Of a stretch of 64,000 nt of DNA, positions 10,885 to 21,349 are shown in pieces. The notes below the pieces were generated by a model. The model was given only the letters and a program-made list of their open reading frames with translations, did not search any database and was not told the DNA's origin. Position numbers and translations under genes: made by a program. The stretch is from the NCBI GenBank assembly GCA_030734395.1, contig JAUZTG010000042.1:930001-994000 (forward strand), given 5' to 3'. Position 1 is the stretch's first letter, and each line of letters begins with the position of its first letter. This stretch comes from Sarocladium kiliense. Taxonomy: Eukaryota > Ascomycota > Sordariomycetes > Hypocreales > Sarocladiaceae.

Positions 10885-13346
10885 ATGAACTCTATGAATT
10901 CCCGCCTCAAAGGCTTGGGCTTCGGAAAACGCAGATCGACCGCCAGCATCCAGAACCCCGAGTCCCAGCCGTCCAGCCAACAGACCCCGCCTCTCGGCCA
11001 AATACCTCAGCATCCCTCCCAGCAGACACTCCCGCTTCCTGGACACTCTGCCACGCCTCCCCTCGGCGCTTCTGCGTCGTCTACAAGCTTGCCCATGAAT
11101 CACCCGGGCCCCGGCAACCGACCGCCCAGCTACGCTTCCAACTATCCTGGCGCTCCTCCTGGTGCTCCAGTTGGTCGCACCAGTCCTCATACACCGAATC
11201 AGCAGAACCGTACGCCTCCGAGCCAAATGGCTGGAGGGCCTCCCCCGATCAACACCGGTGCTCCCGTCGGCTATCCTCCTCCAAACATGAACCCTATGGG
11301 AGGTGGTCCTCCGCCCATGGGCGGTCCCCAAGGAGGCGGCCCTCCCGGTTTTGGAGGCGCCCAGGGCTATCCTCCAGGTGCGCCGCCGCCGCCTGGTGGC
11401 CCGATTGCGCAGCAGTTCCAGCGTGGAAACCCTGCTGCCGAGGTCGAAGGGCAGAGCCGTAGCAAGGCTCAGCTCATTGTTGGTATCGATTTTGTGAGTA
11501 TAGTCAACTCCCTGGGTGGCTAATGCGGAGCAAGGCTAATTAATAATGTGTAGGGAACTACCTTCTCCGGTGTTGCATTTGCCTTCGCGACGAACAACGA
11601 GGCCAAGGAAGATATCATTACCGAATGGCCAGGCGCCGGCTCTTATACAAAGCAAAAGGTGGGTGACTATGAATGCCACGGGCAAAACATGGTGCATAGT
11701 GCTGAATCAGGCATCCACAGATTCCCACAGTCCTCTACTACGACCACTACCAAAAAGTCGTTGGTTGGGGTCCCGATATTGCTGATGCTCTTGCGCCAAC
11801 GGGATACCCCAAGACTGGCGTGCAGAAGGTCGAGTGGTTCAAGCTGCAGCTTATGCTTAGTGGAAACACATATATCGACCCCATCAACCTCCCACCGCTA
11901 CCTCCAGGCAAGAGCGAGATCGATGTGGCTGCCGACTACCTTTTCAAGCTTCGACAAGCAATGCGTGCAGCGCTGCAGAAGACTTTGGGTGAGGTATTCA
12001 ATCGTGAGGAGCGCAACATCCGCTACTACCTCACCGTTCCCGCTATCTGGAACGATGCTGGCAAGGCTGCCACTCGTGCTGCTGCCATTCAGGCCGGATT
12101 CCTTCGCGACGAGAATGATAACCGATTGACGCTTGTTTCTGAACCCGAAGCCGCCGCTCTTTTCTGCTCCAAGATTGGCCTCCTCAACTTGAAGGTTCAC
12201 GATGCTGTGTTGATTGTTGATTGTGGTGGTGGTACCGTCGATTTGATTGCCTATGAAGTCGAGGAGGAGAACCCTTTTACAGTGGCCGAATGTACCGCTG
12301 GGTCGGGTGATTCATGTGGCTCAACAGCCCTCAACAGGAACTTCAGCAACATCCTTCGAACAAAGATCCGCAAGATGAAGCTTCCTGATGGTTCAAAGAC
12401 AGCCGGTCGTGTATACGCCAAGTGTATTATGGATTTCGAGAACCGAATCAAGGCCGACTTCCGTAACAACGGTCAGAAGTGGGCCGTGGATGTCGGTATT
12501 GAGGCTGAGTTCCCTGAGGCCGGTATTGAGGAGGGCTACATGACTTTCACCAACGAGGAGATCTTGCAGTGTTTCGAGCCTGTCGTCAACCGGATTCTTG
12601 AGCTGGTTCGCAACCAGATCATTGCTATCCAGGCTCAGAACCGAACGTTGCAGAATATCCTGGTGGTCGGTGGTTTCGGAGCGTCTGAGTACCTCTTCCA
12701 GCAGATCAAGCTTCATGTGCCGCCGCAATTCCAGTCCAAGGTCATCCGTCCTATGGACTCAGTCGCTGCAATTGTCAAGGGCGCAGTCACCGCCGGCATC
12801 ACTGAGCGTATCATTACGCACCGTGTTGCTCGTCGCCACTATCTCATGGCAACACTCCAGCCTTTCAAGGAGGGGTACCACCCTGAGGCATACCGTGTGC
12901 CTTCTCTCGATGGAAAGGATCGTTGCAAGTTTACGAGACAGATCTTTGTTCAGAAGGGTCAGAAGGTCAAGAACGGTGAGCCCGTTAAGGTGTCGTTCTT
13001 CAGACAGGTGGCGCCGGGTGCTACACTCATGTACGAGGATATTCTGTACGCTTGCGATGACGATGTCTGTCCTGAGTACACTAAGGATCCACGTAAGCTA
13101 AAATCTGCGGAAGACTATTCCGGAGCACAAGACTGACACATTACAGGCATCAAGGAAGTCGTCACGCTTACGTCGGATTTGTCACGAAAGAACTTGGAGA
13201 AGGATTTCGAACGGATGGATACGCCACAAGGGACGTTCTACCGCGTGTACTTCGACATTTACCTGACCCTTGACGGCTCAGAATTCAGTGCGGAGTTGGT
13301 GTGCCAGGGTGAGGTGATGGGTAGGTGCAGAGCCCGCTTCAGGTAG
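10885..13346 (+). CDS. Hsp70-like actin-fold ATPase with Pro/Gly-rich N-terminal region
   Basis: Four exons, 10885-11493, 11554-11658, 11721-13092 and 13147-13346, encode 761 residues. Residues 1 to about 190 are low-complexity Pro/Gly/Gln-rich sequence with repeated GGPPP-type blocks. An Hsp70/actin-type nucleotide-binding domain follows: phosphate-1 IVGIDFGTTFSGVAF across the first junction, phosphate-2 IVDCGGGTVDLIAYEV, and the adenosine loop LVVGGFGASEYLF. The C-terminal 180 residues do not look like the canonical Hsp70 peptide-binding domain and there is no EEVD tail. This matches the fungal and animal HSPA12-like branch of unknown client range, not the main chaperones. Exon joins are supported by phase and by the continuity of GTTFSGVAF and YYDHYQKVVGWG. 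Expected to be cytosolic. Confidence 0.85.
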
Positions 13347-15392
13347 ACTGGGCTACACGGTGGTGGAGGAGTTTGGCGCTCACAAAGGGGGTTTTGGTCC
13401 CAAAGGAACCGCCCCCAACTGGATTGATACCTACTAAAAGACGACACAAAGAAAGCTGCAATCGTTCAATCAAAGCGTGATAGAACAGCGAGAACCACGA
13501 ATTGAGCTTCTTCTTATACTGTCCGGGAATAAGGACTACAGAGGGCCTTGCACTCTGGCGCCAGGCAATGGAAGGCACTGCGAAATGAATCAAGGACATA
13601 TAGTCAGCTGCTAGTAATGGCGAAGCTTGGGATGAGAAGGATTAGTGAGGTACTTGATGACCCATGACGGGAGCTAAACATGTTATCTGATAGTTGATTA
13701 GAGGGAAATGCAAACATCCCAATTTTGGAACCTCTGTTCCATTCTTGGTGGACTGATGAGGTTCTAAACTCACTCCTCCAAACAGCTATGTGCTTCCAAA
13801 ACCTTGTGATTCCCATGCGCCATGTCTGAGAGTGATGAGACAGCAAGAGGAAAGCTGGGATTGAGGGTGGGCAAGCTGGGACAGAGCGAAAAGAGAACTT
13901 TGAACCAGTATCTAGAGCAAGTCATGAGGCGAAAGAATCACCACGATCATCGAATGGACGGTAGTGGAAGGAATGATATTACTATCGTCGCTGGTTGCTT
14001 CCTGATATATGCCAAGGCGCTCGTTTCTTCGTGACTGTTTGGACGCCGTAAACGTTCAGGGCCGCTTCTACACACGCACATTGTACCGTATAGAGCTTGT
14101 GGTCTCCTTGAAGCAAAATCGACCATATCCAAGTGTAGTCCATATACGGAGGGTTCAAGGGGTGCAAGAAGGCAAAAGATCTATGTGCATTCAGATTGGC
14201 TTACTACGGCTAGGGAATGCCTGTTTCTCGCCAGGATCACACTGGCTGAACACAATAATTTTAGGCATCATATATACCCTGCGATTGGGTTACTTCCTAT
14301 TCGACGTGAGCCGGACGAGACTTGGCATGAGCTGCTTCCTCTACGCCCGACTGACGCGGTGCCTTGCTGCGCCGCTACACAATCGGGCTATGAGAAGATC
14401 GTATATATGCCCTTGGGGAGAAAGAGGGAGGCGTTCCGTGTGCCTTGAGGACACCAACTGCAACTCTGAACAACGAGCGGACTACATCATTCCGTACTGA
14501 TTCTCGTTGACACGGCGATCCCGTTTGCACCTTCAATTCGACTCGTCTTTATCCCAGTTTTTGAAGCCACGATGAAGTCTACAACTTCTTCTAGCAGGAG
14601 ACAACACAAAGGATAGTCGAGCCAAGGGAAATATATTCGAGGAAGATAAGGAGGATGGTGGTCACTCCCTGCATGAAAGGCTGCCTTTGGCGACTATCAT
14701 CGTGGTGACTGCCGCGTATACAGTAGGCATGCTTATGTGATGACAGAGTTCCGGAACTTTAAATGTCCTCGATATGATGGGCTGGGCAGCAATGGTGAAA
14801 TCGGTATTCTTCAAAGGGTCTGATCAAGTAGCGTCAATGTGTAGCTAATATTTCTATGATTGCTGCCTTTTTGGGTTCATCTCCTTTCCAATGAAAACGA
14901 GGCCTGGATCGCCTGCATGGATAACATGCGAAACGACACAAACAGGTATGGGGATCGAAATGTCTTCGATCAAATATGATAGGGCCCAAATCGATGCTGA
15001 TAATAGCTATTTTGTTTTAACAATGTTGCTGTTTATTGTGCGATGTGCTCTGTTCTTGGGCTGGGCTTAGAGTATGGCTACTGACAAAGAAAGCTCAAGT
15101 GAAGATGGCTTTTGGTTTCTATTCCAGATCATGTCATCACAATGAGAGTCTTCTGCGGGAACCAGGGCGGTGATCCAGAAAGACAGTGACATTCAAGTCG
15201 TCTCACGCGAGGCACTTTATGACGCCTCCCCGTTCCGAGGATCCTCAGGCCTTTTCCCTCCTTTTCCCAACCACACCCGCTCATCTGCAGCTGAACTCAC
15301 ATCGTCACCTGCAACCCGCCTACAGGATCAACGACATCTACAGCCTGGCTTAGAACCTCGATCCTTGCGACATCGACATCTATTCAGTCAAC
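13347..15392. other. Intergenic region, no supported gene
   Basis: About 2 kb downstream of the Hsp70-like gene. The longest frame (14009-14500 plus, 163 residues) is rich in Arg, Leu and Cys with no domain and looks like chance. The last 250 bp before 15393 are C/T-rich and probably form the 5' UTR of the next gene. Confidence 0.5.
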
Positions 15393-15755
15393 ATGTCCGA
15401 CATCGTCGAAATCGGAGAGCTTCAGCTCGTTCAGGCTCCTCGCCGCATCGCTGTGGGCGAAAAATTCGGGATGGAGGTCCGAACTACCCATCAACTCCAA
15501 GAGGACGAGCTCCTCGTCTACGTCACCCTGACCGCTGAGCGCAATGGTAATGGCGACCTCCCCCTTGATTGCGACGGTACTTCCGAGTATCAGGAGAACG
15601 GCTCCTATATCTTCAAAGACAACTTCTTCTACGACGATGCTGTCGGCAAGACTTGGAAGATCTTTTTCAACCTTCTCCTGTCCCGTGCGGACCTGGGCGA
15701 CGAGGTCATCATAGGTGAGGTCGTTGTCCCAATTGAGGTGGTCGCTGCCGAGTAA
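15393..15755 (+). CDS. Small conserved-looking protein of unknown function
   Basis: An intronless 120-residue frame with coding-like composition (mostly C- or G-ending codons) behind a C/T-rich 5' region. The protein is acidic, begins MSDIVEIGELQLVQAPRRI and alternates short hydrophobic strands (ELLVYVTLTAE, KIFFNLLLSR, VIIGEVVVPIEVV), which suggests an all-beta, Ig-like fold. No signal peptide, membrane segment or Cys pattern is present. I do not recognise the family. ATG at 15393 is the only in-frame start near the beginning. A 3' continuation through splicing is possible but not needed. Confidence 0.55.
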   Translation: MSDIVEIGELQLVQAPRRIAVGEKFGMEVRTTHQLQEDELLVYVTLTAERNGNGDLPLDCDGTSEYQENGSYIFKDNFFYDDAVGKTWKIFFNLLLSRADLGDEVIIGEVVVPIEVVAAE

Positions 15756-16951
15756 ATCCTTATGATCCGCTTCCGAGCAGCTCGGCAATCTATTTTGGTG
15801 TGTACGAAATGGTGGGGTGAGAGTACGAGCATCGCCTGTAGAGAACAAGATATCAGTGCCTACTACAGGCAGGGACTAGAGTGAAGACATGAAAATTTGC
15901 GAGATTGAACTGTGCCTTTCAAAAACGTGCCTGCGTGAAGTGATAAAGCTCTTAATACGAGAATGTAAAGCATTGAGTGAGCTGACCGAGGTGAACTCGA
16001 GGATACACATCACTTAGACTGACCCTAACCCTGACTTAACTCAGCAGCCGGCCAGAATGATTGGTTAGCGTTGCATGGTCCCTGAGTTGGGTCCTGCCAC
16101 ACCACTGGCTCCCCTGTCACTTCGCAGCGTCGACCCCTGGCACTGTGGGCCGCCAACGGAGAGCAAGCGCCAACCAGATAAGCCATGACCTGGACAAGTG
16201 CGTCATAGGCCTCTGCCAGTGGAGAACCTGGTGCTGGTGCCAGGTTCCCACCCACCGCCGTGTATCTTTCTGGAAGCCTTGAACAGGGCTCTCACGTCTT
16301 GCCTGACTCTGAAAGTGCATGGTGGTGGCACTGGCAAGATGCGAGGGCAGTCACCACTGACGAGCAAGATGCCATTCGGAGGAAGGCGCCTCCCAAAAAA
16401 CAAGGTCACGGGCCTTGACCTGCTCCCTGCCTCCGTGACCTTGGCCTAAGGCCCTGGCAGCGCGCCTCCGTCGTTCTCCTCTCATCACTACCATCTATTT
16501 ACATATTTACCATTTATCTATACTTAGCCGCCCGCTCGAATCCTACCAACAGCTTGTATCCTTGTTTCTCTACCTCTTCCATCATCACATTTCGCGTATC
16601 CTCGAACTGACTTCTCCCATCTCGATCCTGAAACATCGTCGCAATCTTCCCTGCCGGATCGACATCCGATCAACCACTCGACCTGTACTACTGACCAGGC
16701 ACCTCTGAGCGACAACGTCAAAGTTGAACCAACAGCAGCTCTACTGATTGCCGTACCGCCTCGCCCATGGCCTGAACCTCATAAATCTCGGATATACCTG
16801 TGCAGCACCATCTCGTCATGTTCACTGAGTTGTAATACAACCTGTTTGCCCTCCGGCTATTCTCGCTCACACTCCAACTTCATCATTGCTCGACAGACTC
16901 CCCTAGCCTTTGTTCAACCTCGTCAGATCTGCAACACTGGCCGCCAACGAT
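15756..16951. other. Intergenic region with an ACCCTAACCCT telobox
   Basis: About 1.2 kb without a supported gene. It contains an 11-bp telomere-like motif at 16022-16032. The part from 16460 to 16951 is C/T-rich and reads like promoter and 5' UTR of the thaumatin-like gene. Confidence 0.5.
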
Positions 16952-18253
16952 ATGCGGTCTTCAAGTCGCGTGGCCTCTAAGCGTGGCACATCCATGCATT
17001 GGTTACTTGCCACAGCCTTGTGTGCTGGCTCACTCACAGCTACAACTTCTGCACAGTCCCTTACTGGCTTTGCTGGAGGCGAACAGGTCTGGCAGGCAAA
17101 GTACTTTCCCAAGAACAAGCGAATCGCTCTTCCAGCCAAAAGAGGCCCACCTCAAGAGGATTGGGATGGCAGGATCCCTCTGGTCATTACAAACAAGTGC
17201 GACGACACCATCTGGCCCGGAATCACCACACAATCCGGAACCGGCCCTGGTACTGGCGGGTTCGAACTTGTCGCAGGCAACAGCACGCGACTTTGGGTGG
17301 CTCCCGACTGGCAAGGTCGCATTTGGGGCCGGACAAACTGCACAGTCGATGGCGACTCCTGCTCTTGCGATACCGGCGATTGTTTGAAGAAACTAGACTG
17401 CGAATTTAGTGTAAGTGAAGTACAGCATTTTGTAGAGAAGCACCAATTAATCGAGAAATGACAGGGGGAAACACCTGCAACACTGGCAGAGTTCACACTG
17501 GAAGGTGGGTTGCATGGAGGACAGACCTTCTACGACATATCCCTGGTCGACGGTTACAATCTTCCCATGGGAATCAACTATATCCCTGCAAAGAACACTT
17601 CATTCATCCCGCCAAATCTAACCAACGCCGCGTGTATTGCCACACCTGGCTGGCTGTATAAGCCAAACAAGACGGGGACATACTACTCCAATTCCACCTT
17701 CCCGATTCCCTTGGAGGATTCTGAGTCCAACGAGAGCATCAAGAACTGGTGTCCATGGCCCTATCTTGAGTTCCCCCCAAAGAAACCCGGGGATGGTGTC
17801 TATCCTTACCCGGACGACGACATACAGCGTCCGGCGTTCTCTCCTTGTAACAGTGCTTGCGCCGCGACGGGAAGGGACTCCGATTGCTGCATTGGGGACT
17901 GGCACGATCCAGAGAAGTGCAAGCCAGGTCGATACAGCAACAACATCAAAGCCATCTGCCCGGATGCCTACAGCTTCGCTTTCGACGACCAGAAGTCGAC
18001 CTTCATTATCCCGAAGGGCGGCGGATGGGAAGTCGTTATGTGTCCCAAGGGGCGATCGACTAATATTCTGCGGCAGCTGAGCCAGGAGATGGACGAGCTC
18101 AACAACGCCGGCAATCTTAGTGAGAAGACCCTCAAGCGGCTCCGAGATGTTCAGTATATCACCTCGGACAGGGATGCCGCCAGCGGGGTGCGGCCTATGC
18201 TCTCCCGTCTTAGTCTGGTGGTTCTTGCAATTGGGATGTGGTGTGCTATGTGA
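16952..18253 (+). CDS. Thaumatin-like secreted protein, probable GPI anchor
   Basis: Exons 16952-17410 and 17465-18253 encode 415 residues. A signal peptide follows a basic start (MRSSSRVASKRG, then WLLATALCAGSLTATTSAQS). Around residues 70-330 the sequence has thaumatin/osmotin features: IPLVITNKCDDTIWPGITT, FELVAGNSTRLWVAPDW-GRIWGRTNC, paired cysteines in DGDSCSCDTGDC, and NNIKAICPDAYSFAFDD near the end of the fold. Several N-x-S/T sites are present. The C-terminus ends in a hydrophobic stretch (SRLSLVVLAIGMWCAM) after a small-residue region, as for GPI anchoring, so a cell-wall or plasma-membrane location is likely. The 54-bp intron (GTAAGT donor, TGACAG acceptor) joins EFS to GETPATLAEF in phase 0. 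Its substrate, possibly beta-glucan, is inference from the family. Confidence 0.83.
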
Positions 18254-18628
18254 TGGATATCAGCTTGAGAGAAAGATCAGGCGAATACAGTGTCCTTTGT
18301 TCAAAAGGGCTGGTCCCTCACTGTTTGCTGGTTGTTGGTCATTTGTTAGGCGAGCGCGCCCTGCTTGGTCGTTGTCAGGGAATGCCGATACGAAGCATTT
18401 GCATCGAAGTTTGTCATCCAGAAGAGCCCTACTATTTCATAGACATGCATTGAGATACCCTGCATTTCATCCTCTGCCGCAGAATCTGTGAATCTTTCTC
18501 TAGTCTCAATTCAATATCTAAACGCTCGTAAGGTCTGTCGTATCCCAGCATCTATCGCTGTCAGACGTCCATAGATCGATGCCTCTCATCCCACCCGCCA
18601 TGTCGATAGTTTCTGGAAACAACTCTCT
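18254..18628. other. Convergent 3' flanks
   Basis: Space between the 3' ends of the thaumatin-like gene and the ankyrin gene. The short frames here have no coding support; the stretch probably holds the two 3' UTRs. Confidence 0.5.
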
Positions 18629-19408
18629 TCACCTCTTCTTCTCCCGCCGCCTCCTCTCCCATTCGGCCCTTTCCTCCTCATCACTTCCACTGAACTCCGC
18701 ATCCTCATCAATATCCTGCTGTTGTTGCTGCTGCTGGACTGCATTCCCACCCGCCGCCGCCGCACTGTCCACAACCACAAAGTCACCCGCATTCTGCGTC
18801 GCAAACTCATACTTCTCAATCAACTCCTTCAGCTCCTTGTTCGCAGGGTCCACGAGCTGAGCGGGGGTCAGACGAGCGCGGTTCCGGACGCGCGGGTTCG
18901 ATCCGGCTTCGAGCATCATCTCGATGAGGGCGAGGCCGAAGGGCCATTGGGCGGGAGGTTCGGAGTTTAGCCAGCGGATGGCGGTGTGGAGGGGGGTGTC
19001 GCGGTCCTGGCGTGTGACGGGGTCGCATTCGAAGTTGGGTTGGTCGAGGAGGAGATCGATGATTTCGTCTGTGCCCGGAGAAAGAGTGTGTTAGCAAGCT
19101 TACTTGGCTCCTCGCAGGTTCGTGAGTGATGGAAGGGGGGAGGGGTGCGTACAGTTTCCGCGGGCGGCAGCCTCGTGGTAGAGGTGGTTTCCCATAACGG
19201 TTGTCGTGTCGTTGAGTAGCCTTGTGACTTCTTTGTCGGTAAGGGGTTCGAGAGTTTCGTTCATGAGGTCGAGGTTGTTTCGACGGCAGGCTTCGATGAG
19301 GACCTCCTTGATGGTGGCGCCCTGGTTTGGTGGTGTCAGTAGGTTTGGTTCAGGGAGTGAAGCTACTGGTGATGGAGATGGTTGTACCTCGTGCTCTTCT
19401 TCTGCCAT
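18629..19408 (-). CDS. Ankyrin-repeat protein with Gln tract
   Basis: Exons 19408-19153 and 19068-18629 encode about 231 residues. The centre shows ankyrin-like helices: IKEVLIEACRRNNLDLMNET, then LYHEAAARGNYEIIDLLLDQ across the splice junction, DTPLHTAIRWLN, and LIEMMLEAGSNPRVRNRARLTPAQLV. The C-terminus has seven consecutive Gln residues and ends in an acidic then Arg/Lys-rich stretch. Yeast Yar1-like small ankyrin proteins that escort ribosomal protein uS3 are a possible comparison, but this is not certain. The first 87 bases include a 66-bp stretch (GTACAACC to AAACCAG) between MAEEEHE and GATIKEVL that could itself be an in-frame intron; removing it gives 209 residues. The gene is convergent with the thaumatin-like gene. 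Confidence 0.7.
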
Positions 19409-19508
19409 GGTGGAGGTTGTGGGGTGAATGGACGATGGGTGGTTAGAAAGAAATGTGAGGGGAGGTCGATAGAGGTCGGAAAGGCGCTGTCTCGTTGCTG
19501 GAGAAGCT

Positions 19509-19529
19509 GTCGTCGTCGTCGTCGTCGTC
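19509..19529 (+). repeat. (GTC)7 trinucleotide microsatellite
   Basis: Seven uninterrupted GTC units, about 100 bp upstream of the ankyrin gene start, in its probable 5' UTR or promoter. Confidence 0.9.
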
Positions 19530-19954
19530 GAGTTGGAGGCGTGGGTGTCAGGAGGTGGCAGTGAAATGGTTGTCGCAGGCAGCCTTACATTGCCTGACCT
19601 ACCTCTAACAGTGGTCGCCGCCGGGCGGGACGGGATGAGCAAACGACGGCGGGGTTCCAGCGTAACGCGCTTGGGGGAGGTCGTGCCCCACCAGACTTTG
19701 GTCTTCTTTTGGAGTCATGGCGGCTTCGGCTTTTGGAGACTGGATTTTTATTGCTGCTGCCAACGCGACAACGAAGGTCTCTGTACACTCCGAACTCACG
19801 ACGACTGGGTGTGCTGTGAGCGAGCACGGCCTGTAGACGGTCTACGAAGCAGACGGCTTTCACACAAAGCACACGGCGCAAAGTTTTCAAATCAGCGGCA
19901 TTCCGTCACTCTCTTTGAAGGCTTCCTTTGCGAAGCTACCCATTTACCGCCACA

Positions 19955-20346
19955 ATGCTTCTCTGTTCGTCTTCCTTCCGCTCCAGATCCTCTCCTAAAC
20001 CATCGTCCTGACCCATCCCACAGTCTGCCCCCACTGCGCCAACATTCTCACCGTCTCACTCACCGTCGACCGCACCAACCGCCTCGAATGCCGAACCTGC
20101 CCTTTCGAGCACACAATCACCGAGCCCGTCTACTCGCGGCGCGTGTACGAGCGGAAAGAGCGTGAGGATGTTTTCGGCGGTCCCGGAGCGTGGGATAACG
20201 CCCAGAAGGGCCGGGTGCAGTGTCCTGCTGAGGGATGCGATGGTGATGAGGCGGCGTTCTTCCAGGTGCAGATTCGGAGTGCTGATGAGCCGATGACGAG
20301 CTTTTATAAGTGTATGACATGTGGGAATCGGTGGAGAGAGAATTGA
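19955..20346 (+). CDS. RPC11: RNA polymerase III subunit RPC11 (RPC10)
   Basis: A 110-residue TFIIS-like subunit of RNA polymerase III, needed for intrinsic RNA cleavage and for termination/reinitiation on tRNA and 5S genes. The first exon is only 10 coding bases (19955-19964); the intron 19965-20023 (GTTCGT donor, CCACAG acceptor) joins MLL to FCPHCANILTV, the family's usual start. The N-terminal ribbon has CPHC and CRTC. The C-terminal ribbon has CPAEGC and CMTCGNRW, and the acidic hairpin QIRSADEPMT that reaches the active site is intact. The protein ends WREN, typical of the family. The unspliced frame gives no match, so the tiny exon is well supported. Its 3' end faces MED31. Confidence 0.93.
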
Positions 20347-20562
20347 GAGGCGGTCGAGGCGTGGTTTTGTTGTTTTGTTGTTTTGTTTTCGGGGTTTGGG
20401 CGTTTCTGGGGCATGGCGTTTGAAATTCCATGTTGATCCGGCCGAAGAGTCGTCTTTAGTAGCACCGATCTTCATGACGACAAAGTATGCCAAATCTATT
20501 CGTATCCCGTCGTAGGAGTCCGTGGAAGTCGTCATGCCCGTACCCCTTGCTTCGTAGCACCC

Positions 20563-21032
20563 TCAAGTCTCGCGATGCCACTCCACAGCAGCCTTCATAC
20601 CCTCTTCGATAAGCCGGTTCACCAAATCCGGGCTGATGATGTCTTGTCGGAACCTCTCCTGCTGTAGAAGCTCAAGATTTCTTAGTGTTGGGCCCGGGTA
20701 GGTCAGGTACTTCAGGTACGGCGGCCGTGTCCAGTATTGCAGGTACTCGAGGTAGGCGACGAAGGCGGGCTGGTTGAGGAGCTTCTGGGAGGCGAGGTGG
20801 TTGAGGTACAAAGGGTTTCCGAGCGCTTGAACGTACTAAAGAATGAATAGGAACATATGTCAGCTCATGAAGACGATGGAGGGGGTTGGCTGGGATGGGA
20901 TTGGACATGGCGCACCTCGAGTTCGATCTCGAAACGGGTGAAGCCTCCGTAACGAGGCTCCTCGTCGCCTCCTGCATCTGGAGGTGGCGGCGGGGACTTG
21001 GGTGCTGAGTCTGGAGGCGCTTCGGTGGCCAT
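20563..21032 (-). CDS. MED31: Mediator complex subunit 31 (SOH1)
   Basis: A 129-residue Mediator middle-module subunit acting in RNA polymerase II transcription. Exons are 21032-20916 and 20835-20563, joined by an 80-bp intron (GTGCGC donor, CTTTAG acceptor) in phase 0. Exon 1 has a Pro-rich leader (PPDSAPKSPPPPPDAGG) and then RYGGFTRFEIELE. Exon 2 begins YVQALGNPLYLNHLASQKLL and continues with FVAYLEYLQYWTRPPYLKYL, the highly conserved MED31 core. It is convergent with RPC11, and its start lies about 320 bp from the ADE2 3' end. Confidence 0.95.
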
Positions 21033-21349
21033 TGTCCAGATCTGTAGATTGGATCGTCAGGCCTGGCGTTAATGAAGAGGGCGGTGGTCGATGTTTGAGG
21101 GATCGCGTTGGTGGTGCAGGTCCAAGATGGCGTGGACACTCCACAGCGAGGGCGTGACCATTTCTGTGCACCCAGTGCGCCGGCGGTTTATGAACGATGA
21201 GCACCACCACCACCCTTTCAAGAGTAATTAATAAGACTCCACGCTGACAATACAAGCTCACGTATAATTGTATGGAACCAGAAATCGTAAAGGTATTCTC
21301 AGCGCTTATTGTCATTTATATTCATTTACACAAATCCTGATGCGATAAT

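Noticed and set aside
14009..14500. 163-residue plus-strand frame
   Set aside because: No domain, poor codon bias, no promoter-like context; consistent with chance.
16022..16032. Telomere or subtelomere signature
   Set aside because: Only two repeat units are present, and both flanks are single-copy housekeeping-type genes.
19533..20165. 210-residue plus-strand frame overlapping the RPC11 start
   Set aside because: It runs in a different frame from RPC11 through conserved RPC11 codons, so it is a shadow.
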